64,000 bases of DNA from JBGOTP01 sp963717075 (GTDB lineage Bacteria; Acidobacteriota; Vicinamibacteria; Vicinamibacterales; CAVVIG01). The stretch covers positions 558,001-622,000 of the forward strand of contig CAVQVI010000010.1 of the NCBI GenBank assembly GCA_963717075.1, written 5' to 3'. The stretch's first letter is position 1. Each line of letters begins with the position of its first letter. The position numbers and the translations under genes are program-made. Shown here piece after piece: positions 45,171 through 56,419 of the stretch. The notes beneath the pieces were generated by a model. It saw nothing but the letters and a program-made list of their open reading frames with translations, did no database searches and was not told the origin of the DNA.

Positions 45171-46508
45171 TCAGAGGTCGGCGAGCCGCCCGGTGCTGTC
45201 GCCCAGGCGGTCCAGATGCACGTCCACCTTGTCGAGCAGACTCAGACACAGGTTCATGAACGGCGTATCGAACGTCGCCCGCACGTGCCGGCCCGGCGTC
45301 AATGTGCCGCCGCCGGACCCTACCAGCACGGTCGGCAGATTGTGCGGGCTGTGCAGGTCGCTGTCCCCCATCGCGCCCCCGACCAGCAGGATCGAATGAT
45401 CCAGCAGCGACCCGTCGCCATCGGGCGTCGACGCCATCCGCGCGATCAGGTGCGAGGTCAGCTGCATGTGGTATTGGTTGATCTTCGCGCAGCCCGCGAT
45501 CTTCTCGGGCGCATTCCCATGATGGGAGATGGCGTGGTGCGCCTCCGAGACGCCAATCTCCGGATACGATCGCCCCCCCAGCTCGCGCCCGAGCTGGAAC
45601 GTCACCACGCGCGTCAGGTCCGTCCGAAACGCCAGATACATCAGGTCGAACATCAAGTGCGCGTGGTCGGCAAACAGCGCCGGAATCCCGAACGGTTTCG
45701 CGAGCTCCTCGGGGCTGGCATCGGCATGCGCGGCCGTCTGCTGCACCCGCCGCTCGACGTCCCGCACCGCGTCGACATATTCGTCCACCGTCTGGCGGTC
45801 GCCGGGGCCGAGCGTCCGCTGCAGCCGGCTGAGCGACCCGGTCACCGCATCGAGAATGCTCCGATCGCGCCGCAGCCGCGCCAGCCGCGCCGCGCCGGTC
45901 GCTCCGTCGCCGAACAGCCGCTCGAACACCACCGCCGGATTGGTTTCCATCGGCAACGGCCGATCGGGCGCAATCCACGAGAACGTATTGATATACGTGC
46001 AGCTGTAGCCCCCCTCGCAGCCCCCCACCGTGAAGTTGGGTTCGAGCGCCAGTTCCAGCGAGCGCAGCGGCGTCGCCTTGCCCAGCGCGTCGGCCGCATA
46101 CTGATCCATCGTCCGCCCGGCGCGCAGATCCGCGCTCTCCGTGTGCTTGACCCGCACCCCGCTCAGATAACACCCGCTCGTGCGCGAATGCGGCCCGCTG
46201 CCCGCATCCACCGGATCACCCGCCACGTTGGCGAGCCCGCTGACGACGGTCAGATGCTGGCGGAACGGCGCCAACGGCCGCAGGATGGGCGTGATCTCGA
46301 ACGCCTCGCCCGCGGTCGGCGGAATGAGATCCCGCACGATCACCCCGTTCGGCAGGTACACCACCCCGAGCCGCTTGACCGGTCTGGCCGCGGCCGCCGC
46401 CGACGTGAACGCCGGGACCATCGCATCGAGCCACGGCAACGCCACCACAGCCCCAAGCCCTCGCAGAATCGTGCGGCGGGGCAGCGCGCGCTTGGTCACC
46501 ACCATCAC
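45171..46508 (-). CDS. DUF1552 secreted protein
   Basis: This 445-residue protein has a Tat-like or Sec signal (RTILRGLGAVVALPWLDAM) and the DUF1552 fold: RPVKRLGVVYLPNGVIVRDL, SGLANVAGDP, DPSRSG-type SVRVKHTESADLR and the Asp/His pattern VSEAHHAISHHG. Members occur with DUF1588/DUF1592 (planctomycete cytochrome-like) genes and are thought to be periplasmic hydrolases or sulfatase-like. The usual DUF1592 partner is absent here; only a damaged cytochrome lies upstream. It precedes the ankyrin gene. Confidence 0.82.
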   Translation of the reverse strand: MMVVTKRALPRRTILRGLGAVVALPWLDAMVPAFTSAAAAARPVKRLGVVYLPNGVIVRDLIPPTAGEAFEITPILRPLAPFRQHLTVVSGLANVAGDPVDAGSGPHSRTSGCYLSGVRVKHTESADLRAGRTMDQYAADALGKATPLRSLELALEPNFTVGGCEGGYSCTYINTFSWIAPDRPLPMETNPAVVFERLFGDGATGAARLARLRRDRSILDAVTGSLSRLQRTLGPGDRQTVDEYVDAVRDVERRVQQTAAHADASPEELAKPFGIPALFADHAHLMFDLMYLAFRTDLTRVVTFQLGRELGGRSYPEIGVSEAHHAISHHGNAPEKIAGCAKINQYHMQLTSHLIARMASTPDGDGSLLDHSILLVGGAMGDSDLHSPHNLPTVLVGSGGGTLTPGRHVRATFDTPFMNLCLSLLDKVDVHLDRLGDSTGRLADL

Positions 46509-46650
46509 CGACCTCCTACTGGCCGCTGCCAGCCGTACGCCTCATTTGGAACGGCACGGACAAATCTCCGGGTCCTTCAACAGCGTGGCCCGAAACTCGC
46601 TGGGCCCGCCGCATCGAAGTTTTCGAGTGCGAAACCGGGCGGTCGATCAA

Positions 46651-47015
46651 TCAATCAGCCGATCGCGGCACGAGGGCAATCTGTTTCAGCGTCGCAGAGT
46701 CGCCTCCGAGCTCACGAGAACCCGCGGGGAATTTGTTCATCCTCAACAGATACGCAACGATGTCGGCGTTCGCAGCCCGACCGAGCTGGCCCGGCCGATC
46801 CTGTGGCATCGTCGAGCGGATGCGTTCGAACAATTCGCCGAGCGGAAGACCCGTCCACGAAGACAGGAAGCCGTCGCCGACCAAGCCGGGGGCTTCACCT
46901 CCGCCCTGAAGATTCCCACTCTGTGCGCTTCCCTGCGACGCGGCGGCAACTCGAAGTGGCAGCAACAGCGTCGCTCCTGCTAACGCACAGCCGCTCCGAA
47001 CACGCCCGCCAGCAT
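46651..47015 (-). pseudogene. Truncated cytochrome c remnant
   Basis: A start MLAGVFGAAV and a signal peptide (LAGATLLLPLRVAAASQGSAQ) need one base change near 46983. The next residues, GNLQGGGEAPGLVGDGFLSSW to LGELFERIRSTMPQ and DIVAYLLRMNKFPAG, are the C-terminal part of a cytochrome c, with the distal Met in TMPQ. The CxxCH heme site that should precede GNLQGGG is missing. About 30 residues must have been deleted. It lies next to the DUF1552 gene. Confidence 0.65.
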
Positions 47016-47301
47016 CCGTCTGCGGCGACCCGCTCGGTCGAAGCGCCCGAGCTCATTTCCGCGAACACACACCCCTATTTCCCTCGCCGGTTCAAATGCT
47101 AACGCCGAACGCGCAGAAGATCCACCTGGTCACCAGCTAGCGGGCTGGACCCGCGATGGTGCGGTGACGTCGACCGCGCTGAAGGTGACCGTACCTCGCG
47201 ATCCGGACCATCTTGGTGATTGACTTCCCAGACGCGGACAACGAAACTGGCGCCTCCAAAAGGACCTCAACAGAGCCCATCCAGCCGAAAGGAAACCCCA
47301 G

Positions 47302-48738
47302 ATGGCACGACGAGGTGTTGCAGGGTACCTGGGCGCCGCAGCGGCAGCGTTGATCGTGGCCGGGGCTGGCCCGACGCCGTCGGCGCAGACCGGCGCCACC
47401 GAGGGCCAGTGGCACACGTACGGCGGTGATCTCGGAAGCACGCACTATTCCCCGCTCACCCAAATCAACGCCACCAATTTCAGCAAGCTGGAAGTCGCGT
47501 GGCGCTTCAGGTCGGACAGCCTGAGTGCCATCCCCGATTACAACATGCAGGCGACGCCGCTCATGGTGAACGGCGTCCTGTACTTCACCGCGGGCACCCG
47601 CCGCAACGTGGTCGCGCTCGACGCCGCAACCGGCGAGCTGCTCTGGATGTATCGGATCGATGAAGGCAAGCGCGCCGCCGCCTCCGTCCGGCGGCTCTCG
47701 GGACGCGGGGTCGCGTACTGGACCGATGGAAAGGGTGACGAGCGAAATTACTTCGTGACGATCGGCTACCAGCTCATCGCCCTCGACGCCAAGACGGGCG
47801 ACCCAATCAAAACTTTCGGCCAGAATGGAATCGTCGACCTGAAACAGAACGCGGTGTACGTCTTCGACCGCCAAACCGGCCAACCGATCTGGCCGATTGT
47901 CGAGCGGCCGGTCGAGAAGGGCACCGTCCCTGGCGAATGGTACTCGCCGACCCAGCCATTCGTGACGAAACCGCCGCCCTTTGACCGCCAGGGATTTCTC
48001 CTCGAGGACGTGCTCGACCTCACGCCGGAGCTGAAGGCAGAGGCGCTGAAGCTCGTCTCGGAATACAAGATTGACCCGGTCTTCACGCCGCCGATCGTGG
48101 CCGGGCACGAAGGGAAGAAGGGTCTGCTGTTCGTCCCCAACGGCGCGAACTGGCCTGGTGGCGCGCTCGATCCGGACACCGGCATTCTCTACGTTTTTTC
48201 CCATACCCTCACCAGGATTGTCGGCCTGGTGTCGGACCCCCAACGTTCGAACATGGCATTTATCAGCGGGGCGGGCGGCGAAGATCGACCGCTCACCGTT
48301 CAGGGCCTGCCGGTGGTGAGGCCACCGTGGGGGCGCATCACCGCGATCGATTTGAACAAGGGCGAGATTGTCTGGCAGATCGCGCACGGCGAAACACCCG
48401 ATCACGTGAAGAATCACCCTGCCCTGAAAGGCATCACCATTCCGAGGACAGGCCGGCCCGGCGGCGCGGGTGGCAGCTCGGGCGGCATCGGCATCCTCGC
48501 CACCAAGACGCTCATCATTTCCGGCGAAGGCGGCACCTTTACGACGCCGTCGGGCCAGCGGGGGGCGATGCTGCGCGCCTACGACAAGGCGACGGGGAAG
48601 GAAGTGGGCGAAGCATACATGCCCGGCTCGCAAACCGGCACACCGATGACGTACATGCGGGACGACAAGCAGTACATCGTCGTCGCCACGGGCGGAGGCA
48701 GCATTGCGGCCGAGCTGATTGCGTACAGGCTGCCGTAA
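47302..48738 (+). CDS. PQQ-dependent dehydrogenase with an internal deletion
   Basis: This 478-residue protein has a signal peptide (GAAAAALIVAGAGPTPSAQ) and PQQ-propeller repeats (GVLYFTAGTRRNVVALDAATGELLW, GGALDPDTGILYVFS). Compared with the 657-residue relative at 59710, about 170 residues between DLKQ (residue 182) and NAVYVFDRQTGQPIWP are missing, near nucleotide 47845. The lost region includes the WDYD active-site segment and several blades. The frame is preserved. The start at ATG 47302 has GAAAGGAAACC upstream. It probably does not fold into a normal propeller. Confidence 0.8.
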   Translation: MARRGVAGYLGAAAAALIVAGAGPTPSAQTGATEGQWHTYGGDLGSTHYSPLTQINATNFSKLEVAWRFRSDSLSAIPDYNMQATPLMVNGVLYFTAGTRRNVVALDAATGELLWMYRIDEGKRAAASVRRLSGRGVAYWTDGKGDERNYFVTIGYQLIALDAKTGDPIKTFGQNGIVDLKQNAVYVFDRQTGQPIWPIVERPVEKGTVPGEWYSPTQPFVTKPPPFDRQGFLLEDVLDLTPELKAEALKLVSEYKIDPVFTPPIVAGHEGKKGLLFVPNGANWPGGALDPDTGILYVFSHTLTRIVGLVSDPQRSNMAFISGAGGEDRPLTVQGLPVVRPPWGRITAIDLNKGEIVWQIAHGETPDHVKNHPALKGITIPRTGRPGGAGGSSGGIGILATKTLIISGEGGTFTTPSGQRGAMLRAYDKATGKEVGEAYMPGSQTGTPMTYMRDDKQYIVVATGGGSIAAELIAYRLP

Positions 48739-48891
48739 TGTGACCCATGCCCGCATCGAGCGGCGAAGATTTGCCTCCGCTGCGTTGAAGATCGCCGCAT
48801 CGTTCGCGACGGGCTTGCCCGGATGATCGACGCCGACCCGACATGGGAGTCATCGGATTGGCCGCCTCCAGAAGCGGCGGGCTCGAGGAGT

Positions 48892-48920
48892 GTGCTCAAG
48901 TTGTGCTCAAGTTGTTGACA
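48892..48920 (+). promoter_or_regulatory. Possible promoter of the histone-like gene
   Basis: A tandem 11-bp repeat (GTGCTCAAGTT twice, 48892-48913) is followed by TTGACA at 48915-48920, a -35-like match. The expected -10 region (CAGACTAAT) fits poorly. The histone-like gene begins at 49035, so a 5' leader of about 75-80 bases would follow. This is weak evidence. Confidence 0.3.
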
Positions 48921-49034
48921 CGCACGCGAAGGCTGGTCAGACTAATCGCCCGACTGCGCTTGCGATGCACGCGAGAGGAAAGCAGCGAGAGAACTTCTTA
49001 ACCTGAGGGGCGAGAGCCCGGGACGAGGCGCACC

Positions 49035-49429
49035 ATGCAGGACGACGATTTCGATGATGATGCAATTGAGCTCGCGGGCGATGAAATGACGGATTTGGAC
49101 CCGGGAATGGATACCGATCTCGATCTCGAAGCGGAAATTATTGAGGTCGTGGTGGCTCGTCCGACCGGGGCAGCGCGTGCCGCAGCACCTGCCAAACCGG
49201 CCGCCCTTCCCAAGCCCAAGCCCGCGGTCTCGAACGCCAAGAAGGCGGCGCCGCCGAAAGCAAGGAAAGCCGCGCCCAAAAGAGCCGCCAAGAAAGCGTC
49301 GAAAAAAAGAAGAGCGCGCCCGCAAAGAAACGCGTCGTCGCCAAAAAGGCCAAGAAGAAGGGTGGCGCGCGCAAAGCCGCGACCAAGGGCAAGGCCTCGC
49401 GCAAGGCGGCAAAGAAACGCCGCCGGTAG
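49035..49429 (+). CDS. Histone H1-like basic protein, frameshift at an A7 run
   Basis: This gene encodes about 131 residues. The first 45 are acidic (MQDDDFDDDAIELAGDEMTDL), and the rest is rich in Ala, Lys and Pro (KARKAAPKRAAKKASKK...). The run of seven A at 49302-49308 switches the frame. One more A gives KKSAPAKKRVVAKKAKKKGG and on to KAAKKRRR and a stop at 49429. In the given frame the region becomes Arg/Pro-rich and runs on. Such proteins bind DNA or RNA. The A-run could be a sequencing error or a slippage site. Confidence 0.72.
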
Positions 49430-49591
49430 CACGTCGTTCCTCAATGGGACATCTCGGGCAGGTTGCCAAAGACCCGGCAACCTGCCGCCCGTCGATTTCG
49501 ATCTTCCTCTTCGTCTCAGGTTCCTGACTGATCCTTCAGGAAACTTCAGTTGTTCCGCTATCGGTTCCGCTGAGAGATTAAGAGGACTACG

Positions 49592-51205
49592 GTGCCTGGT
49601 CCGGCCACTCGGCTCAGACGCTCGCTCATCTTCGCCCACCGCTGGTTGGGTGTTGCCCTCTCCGTCATCTTCATGCTGTGGTTTGTCTCCGGCATGGTCA
49701 TGATGTACTGGAGCTTCCCCGAAGTCAGCGCGGAGGATCGGCTGCAGCGCGCCGCCGCCTTGAATCCAGGCCGAATCAGATTGTCGGCCGAAGAGGCACA
49801 CGCAATTCTTGGACGCGATGAGCCGCCCGCGCAGGTGCGCCTGACCACCTTCGACGGTCGGCCCGTCTATCGCATTGCTGTGGGACGCGATGCCCGCGGT
49901 GGAGGTGGCGGAACCGCGATGGTCTATGCCGACGATGGCACGGAGCAACTCGTGGTTGACCACGCGATGATCGACCGCGCGGCTGCGAATTGGACGGGAT
50001 TGTCGCTCGGCAGCGCAACGAGAGAATCCATCGAGGAGGTCGACCAGTGGACGGTGGCCGGCCTGCTCCGAGCAGGGCTGTCGCTCTACAAGTACTCATG
50101 GCCAGACGGACAGCAGGTATACGTGAACGGAGAGACTGCCGAAATCGTGCAGTACACCACGACTCGGTCGCGATTGTGGGCATACCTTGGCGCGATTCCG
50201 CACTGGTTGTACTTTACGCCGCTGAGGAAACATTCCGCGGAGTGGTCTTCCTTCGTCGTGTGGTCGGCGTTGATTGGCACGGTGACGGCGCTGATGGGTG
50301 TGGTGATCGGCGTCTGGATGTATTCGCCCCGGAAGCGCTATCGACAGGTGGGCAAGCCGACGAGCATCCCGTACCGCGGATGGAAGCGCTGGCATGCGAT
50401 TATCGGACTCTTCTTCGGCGTGGTCACGACAACATGGGCGTTCAGCGGCCTGCTCTCGATGGGGCCGTTTCCGATCGTGAATCGGTTGACGGAGCTGACG
50501 ATCAGGTCAGATGCACCGCGCGGCGATGGCGCCAGCACGAGCAACAACCGGGGAGTGAATGTCGCGACCGCGCTGCGGGGGAGCCGCCGCCTCGAGCTCT
50601 CGTCCTACACGGAGAAGCATCCCGCTACCGCGATTGCCGCACTGGGGGACTTCGAAGCGAAGGAACTTCAGTACACGTCTTTTGCGGGCGAGCCCGTCTA
50701 TCTCGCCTCCAACGGCCGCGGCGAGACACGTGTCATCCCCATGCGGGGCGAGGTCAAGGCCACATTCGAGTTGGATGACGTCATGCGCGTCGTGCGCGAG
50801 GCGGTGGGCAACGGTCTGGCCGAACTGCGTGTCCTGGAAGGTTATGACGCCTACTACCTGGATCGCCGAGGAGAGCGGCCGCTGCCGGTCATCTACGCCC
50901 GGATGAACGACGCGGTGAGTTCGCGTTATTACATCGATCCGAAGACAGCTCGCGTCGTGGGCAGCTACAGCGCGCGAAACTGGGTGAGCCGGTGGCTGTA
51001 CCATGGGCTGCATTCGCTCGACTTCCCATGGCTCTACAAGCATCGTCCATTGTGGGACATCGTTGTCCTCGTGTTGATGCTGGGAGGAACGGCGCTGTCG
51101 GCGACCTCGATCGTCATGACCTGGCGCGTGCTGGCGCGCAAGCTTGCCGCTGTCGTGCGCAGGCGATATGAGGTGCCAGACGAGGATCTCGCAATCGACG
51201 TCTGA
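49592..51205 (+). CDS. PepSY-associated membrane protein (iron-uptake reductase type)
   Basis: This 537-residue protein starts at GTG 49592 with GAGGA upstream. It has four membrane helices (12-40, 223-250, 268-292 and 490-515). Between them are periplasmic PepSY-like domains (VRLTTFDGRPVYRIAVGRD, LQYTSFAGEPVYLASNG). The opening RSLIFAHRWLGVALSVIFMLWFVSGMVMM is typical of PepSY-TM/PiuB-like proteins, which help reduce ferric chelates or respiratory substrates. No ferric receptor lies nearby. Confidence 0.8.
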   Translation: MPGPATRLRRSLIFAHRWLGVALSVIFMLWFVSGMVMMYWSFPEVSAEDRLQRAAALNPGRIRLSAEEAHAILGRDEPPAQVRLTTFDGRPVYRIAVGRDARGGGGGTAMVYADDGTEQLVVDHAMIDRAAANWTGLSLGSATRESIEEVDQWTVAGLLRAGLSLYKYSWPDGQQVYVNGETAEIVQYTTTRSRLWAYLGAIPHWLYFTPLRKHSAEWSSFVVWSALIGTVTALMGVVIGVWMYSPRKRYRQVGKPTSIPYRGWKRWHAIIGLFFGVVTTTWAFSGLLSMGPFPIVNRLTELTIRSDAPRGDGASTSNNRGVNVATALRGSRRLELSSYTEKHPATAIAALGDFEAKELQYTSFAGEPVYLASNGRGETRVIPMRGEVKATFELDDVMRVVREAVGNGLAELRVLEGYDAYYLDRRGERPLPVIYARMNDAVSSRYYIDPKTARVVGSYSARNWVSRWLYHGLHSLDFPWLYKHRPLWDIVVLVLMLGGTALSATSIVMTWRVLARKLAAVVRRRYEVPDEDLAIDV

Positions 51206-51421
51206 TACACCCTTGGGCGACCCCGCTCGGTCTTGGGCGAGCCGAAACCCTTTCAGCGGCGGCACAGGCGACGTCCGCGGCATAGCGACAGAGAATTGCC
51301 ACAACACCGTATTCGGTGCCAGGCCGGTCGATTGGGGACGTATACTTGAATACGTCCCGCTTTCCTGAGCCCTGCGGCCAATCCAGCCTGCGGCCCTCCA
51401 AAGCACATTTCCCGAGGGCTC

Positions 51422-51640
51422 GTGAAAGACTTCAACTCCCGCATCCATCCTGGTGTCGCATCCGCGTCGCCTGCCTCGCAAAACGAACCTGCGTCGTGCC
51501 CGACTTGCCGATCCTCATCGATTGTTACGACCGCGAAGACCCCTGATGCCAATAGCTATTGGCGCTGCACGACCTGCGGCGATGTGTGGAACGATTCGCG
51601 GCGGAGGACACCGCAGTATGCGGCTCAGCGTTGGCGTTGA
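51422..51640 (+). CDS. Small zinc-ribbon protein
   Basis: This 72-residue protein starts at GTG 51422. The C-terminal half is CPTCRSSSIVTT, then a loop and YWRCTTCGDVWNDS, a four-Cys zinc ribbon. The first 25 residues are Ser/Ala-rich and disordered. Its stop overlaps the start of the next small gene by four bases. The function is unknown. Confidence 0.65.
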   Translation: MKDFNSRIHPGVASASPASQNEPASCPTCRSSSIVTTAKTPDANSYWRCTTCGDVWNDSRRRTPQYAAQRWR

Positions 51641-51762
51641 CTCGCACCCGGCTCGTTCGTGACCTGCGGGAACTGATTGCGGTCCTTGACCGTCGAGTTC
51701 AGCACGTGGAACGAGCGGGCGAGTCATCGATTGCGCGAGATGCGCTGACACTGAAGGTGTAA
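51637..51762 (+). CDS. Very small protein
   Basis: This gene encodes 41 residues from TTG 51637, overlapping the zinc-ribbon stop (TTGA). It reads TRTRLVRDLRELIAVLDRRV and then QHVERAGESSIARDALTLKV, amphipathic helices. The sequence has a conserved look and good codon use. It precedes the P-type ATPase by a few bases. I recognise no domain, and the start could lie further upstream in this frame at 51559. Confidence 0.45.
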   Translation: MTRTRLVRDLRELIAVLDRRVQHVERAGESSIARDALTLKV

Positions 51763-51765
51763 GCG

Positions 51766-54283
<2,518 letters not shown>

Positions 54284-54479
54284 GCGCGCGAGACGACTCC
54301 GCCCCGCCACGACTCTGGCAGATCGGCTGTCGCTGTGGAAGAAGCACGTTTTGTCGGCCCCCATCCAGCCTGGGAGGCGAGGGGTTCGCCTGGTCGGTGC
54401 AATGAACGCCGAACCACGCGCCGATTCGTTACAATCGACTCTTGCGTTTCAGGAGTCGCAAGCATCTGGAGGCCAAGCC

Positions 54480-54890
54480 GTGAAGACAACGCTGATTCTG
54501 ATGCTCACTGGGGCCCTCCTTGGCGCCACCGTCGCGTCGTATGTGGTGCCGCCGGCACTGTCCTGGTACACGGCGCCGGGCGGGCTTCCTCAAGGCGCGC
54601 AGATCCAGGCGGTCGTACAAATCCCCGAGGTCATCCGATACGCGACGTCGAGGCTGATACGCGGGCAACTAGTCGGCGCCGCCATCGGGGCCACGGTGGG
54701 ATTGGTGCTCGCGATCGTCCTGGCCGTGAAGAACCGATCGCTACGCCGCGCGACCCAGCTCCCTTCCGCGCCCACGTCTACGCCAACGTCCTACACCAAC
54801 AAAGCCTCAGACCCCTCTGGGTCCTCGTTTGGCCGACCATGTAACGTTGGCTGGCGCGGACTCGATAGTATTGAGCCGGGCGCGCCATGA
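54480..54890 (+). CDS. Small two-helix membrane protein
   Basis: This 136-residue protein starts at GTG 54480 with TGGAGG eight bases upstream. There is one helix at 5-27 (LILMLTGALLGATVASYVV) and one at 65-88 (LVGAAIGATVGLVLAIVLAV), with a loop WYTAPGGLPQGAQIQAVVQI between them and a Ser/Thr/Pro tail. I do not recognise the family. It could be a membrane-stress or accessory subunit. Confidence 0.6.
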   Translation: MKTTLILMLTGALLGATVASYVVPPALSWYTAPGGLPQGAQIQAVVQIPEVIRYATSRLIRGQLVGAAIGATVGLVLAIVLAVKNRSLRRATQLPSAPTSTPTSYTNKASDPSGSSFGRPCNVGWRGLDSIEPGAP

Positions 54891-54909
54891 TCCGTCCAGC
54901 ATTGAGCTG

Positions 54910-55257
54910 CTATCGACTGTCCGGTGACACGTACCGGACAATGCGAACCGCTTCGAGTGTGACGAGCCCCTCGGTGACGAGTTCATCAACCGTGGGCAGA
55001 AACGCATCCACCTTGTCTTCCGAATCGACGATCTCGATCAGGATCGGCAAATCGGTGGAGAGCTCGAGGAGCTTCGCCGTATGGACCCGTGAATGGCGGC
55101 CGAAGCCCATCGGGCCTCGAAGGACGGTTGCGCCTGCGAGGTGCGCTTCCCGGGCACGGCGGACGATCGCTTCATACAGCGGACGGTCGCGGCCAGGTTC
55201 CTTGTCGCTCTCGCCGATGAAGATCCGCAGCAACACTCCGTTCTCAGGCACTTTCAT
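54910..55257 (-). CDS. DUF190 protein
   Basis: This 115-residue ferredoxin-like fold protein of the DUF190 family contains VLLRIFIGESDKEPGRDRPL, EAHLAGATVLRGPMGFG and LPILIEIVDSEDKVDAFLP. DUF190 genes are regular partners of crcB/fluC fluoride exporters. It overlaps a second DUF190 gene upstream by 14 bases and is the last gene of the fluoride operon. Confidence 0.88.
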   Translation of the reverse strand: MKVPENGVLLRIFIGESDKEPGRDRPLYEAIVRRAREAHLAGATVLRGPMGFGRHSRVHTAKLLELSTDLPILIEIVDSEDKVDAFLPTVDELVTEGLVTLEAVRIVRYVSPDSR

Positions 55258-55669
55258 CGTGCGGACTCCTGTCGCGGCGCTGGTCTGCGTTGTGGCGACG
55301 ATGTTTCGCGGCGGTCAGCGAGGCCGCGGTCTGCTTCGGGCCGGCGCGGTAGAACAGGACGTGCGCCCGTTCGAGGGTGATGACGCCCTCGCGAAAGACT
55401 GGTTCGACTCTCGCGAGCAGCGCCTCGATACGGGCCGGTTCATCGACGACTTCGACGATGACGGGCAGTTCCTGCGAAATCGACCAGGTGTGCTCTTCGA
55501 GCACGGACCCTTCGGGACGCAAGCCAAAGAAGCCCTTGAGAACCGTCGCGCCCTGAAGACCCTCGTGATGGGCCGTCTCGACAATCCACTCGTACAACGG
55601 TGTCATGCCGTGCCGGATGAAGTTGGACAGCTGAAAGCGACAGAGGACTTGCTCGGCTTCGGTCTTCAC
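55244..55669 (-). CDS. DUF190 protein, divergent copy
   Basis: This 141-residue protein has the core FRQ-like GATVLKGFFGLRPEG, then LPVIVEVVDEPARIEALLARV, which aligns with the copy at 54910. An added tail of 20 residues (PKQTAASLTAAKHRRHNAD) extends it. It lies between fluC and the other DUF190 gene with overlaps, so the three are co-translated. The two copies may form a heteromer with the channel. Confidence 0.82.
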   Translation of the reverse strand: MKTEAEQVLCRFQLSNFIRHGMTPLYEWIVETAHHEGLQGATVLKGFFGLRPEGSVLEEHTWSISQELPVIVEVVDEPARIEALLARVEPVFREGVITLERAHVLFYRAGPKQTAASLTAAKHRRHNADQRRDRSPHDESA

Positions 55670-55678
55670 GGCGTGTTC

Positions 55679-56075
55679 TCACGTCAGCCATGTCTTTGCG
55701 ACCACGATTCCCGCGCGGACGGCAAGAAGCCCCACGAACAGGCTTGCGAACATGTTCGCGGTCGCGGTCAGCCACGAACCGTCGTCGAACAGGGCGTGGG
55801 TTTCGAACTCGAAGGTTGAGAAGGTCGTGAACGCGCCCAGGAATCCCACGCCGAGCGCCAGGCGCATCGCCTCCGAATTCGGCATCACCTTCTGCGTCGC
55901 GACGGTTCCCAGGACGCCGAGAAGGAACGAATCCGCTGACGTTGATCACAAAGGTGCCCAGGGGAAACCGCGTCTCGAAGAGTGTGCCGACGAGACGGGC
56001 GACGACGAAGCGAGCGTTGGCACCGATGAATCCACCAGCGCCAACGAGGAGGTACGGGAGCACAGTGGACATCAT
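55679..56075 (-). CDS. fluC: Fluoride export channel FluC/CrcB, one-base frameshift
   Basis: It begins MMSTVLPYLLVGAGGFIGANARFVV at ATG 56075 (or 56072), with the GxxGxxxR motif. It continues LGTFVINVSG, then needs one base removed at the AA of 55930-55931 to read SFLLGVLGT instead of FVPSRRPG. After that come GVGFLGAFTTFSTFE and FASLFVGLLAVRAG, four short helices in all. FluC is a dual-topology fluoride channel. It lies 146 bases after a fluoride riboswitch and before two DUF190 genes. Confidence 0.88.
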
Positions 56076-56221
56076 CGGGCCCTCACGAGCGGCCACGGCA
56101 TGGCCGCCCTCTGGCTGGCCCGCTATTGGTTGGAATCGAGCCGACCTGGTGATGTCGTCATGCTCGCGACCCGAATGGACATGCCGGGAGCGTCAGTGAC
56201 CGTCCACGGCAGCGCCCTGCT

Positions 56222-56279
56222 GTAGGAGTCATCGGCCGCGTCAGGCGACGCGATCGGTTACTGGCGGACTCCACCGCCG
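56222..56279 (-). promoter_or_regulatory. Fluoride riboswitch (crcB motif)
   Basis: On the minus strand the RNA reads GGCGGTGGAGTCCGCC, then AGTAACCG, a small stem GCGTC-GCCT-GACGC and GCCGATGACTCCTAC. This matches the crcB motif order (GGcGATGG, CGCC, TAACCG, hairpin, GcTGATGaCTCCTaC), with G for A in the first GATGG. It lies 146 bases upstream of fluC and should turn the fluoride operon on when fluoride binds. A GC-rich hairpin (GCGGCC-ATGCCGT-GGCCGC, about 56085-56103) directly precedes fluC and could be the controlled element. Confidence 0.85.
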
Positions 56280-56419
56280 TTCCTCGCAGATGATGGCGAG
56301 CCGCAGATGCCGTCGTCAACGAGCCATTCTCGAACACTGCATGACGCTGCGGCGTGCCCGCTCGAGCAGCGCTCCAGTGCAGCGGCATGCCGGGTGGCAG
56401 CAGCGGTTGTGATCTTCGC

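Noticed and set aside
45154..46173. N-terminal extension of the ankyrin protein
   Set aside because: The frame is open upstream, but the extension overlaps DUF1552 in another phase; the signal peptide and ribosome site at 45153 mark the real start.
45216..47102. Long antisense reading frame of 628 residues opposite DUF1552
   Set aside because: No domain is recognisable, it is Arg/His-rich, and it covers a well-supported gene on the other strand.
47137..48756. Long antisense reading frame of 539 residues
   Set aside because: It is the complement of the PQQ dehydrogenase gene; its composition (Arg, His, Asp-rich) is typical of antisense frames in high-GC DNA and no motif is present.
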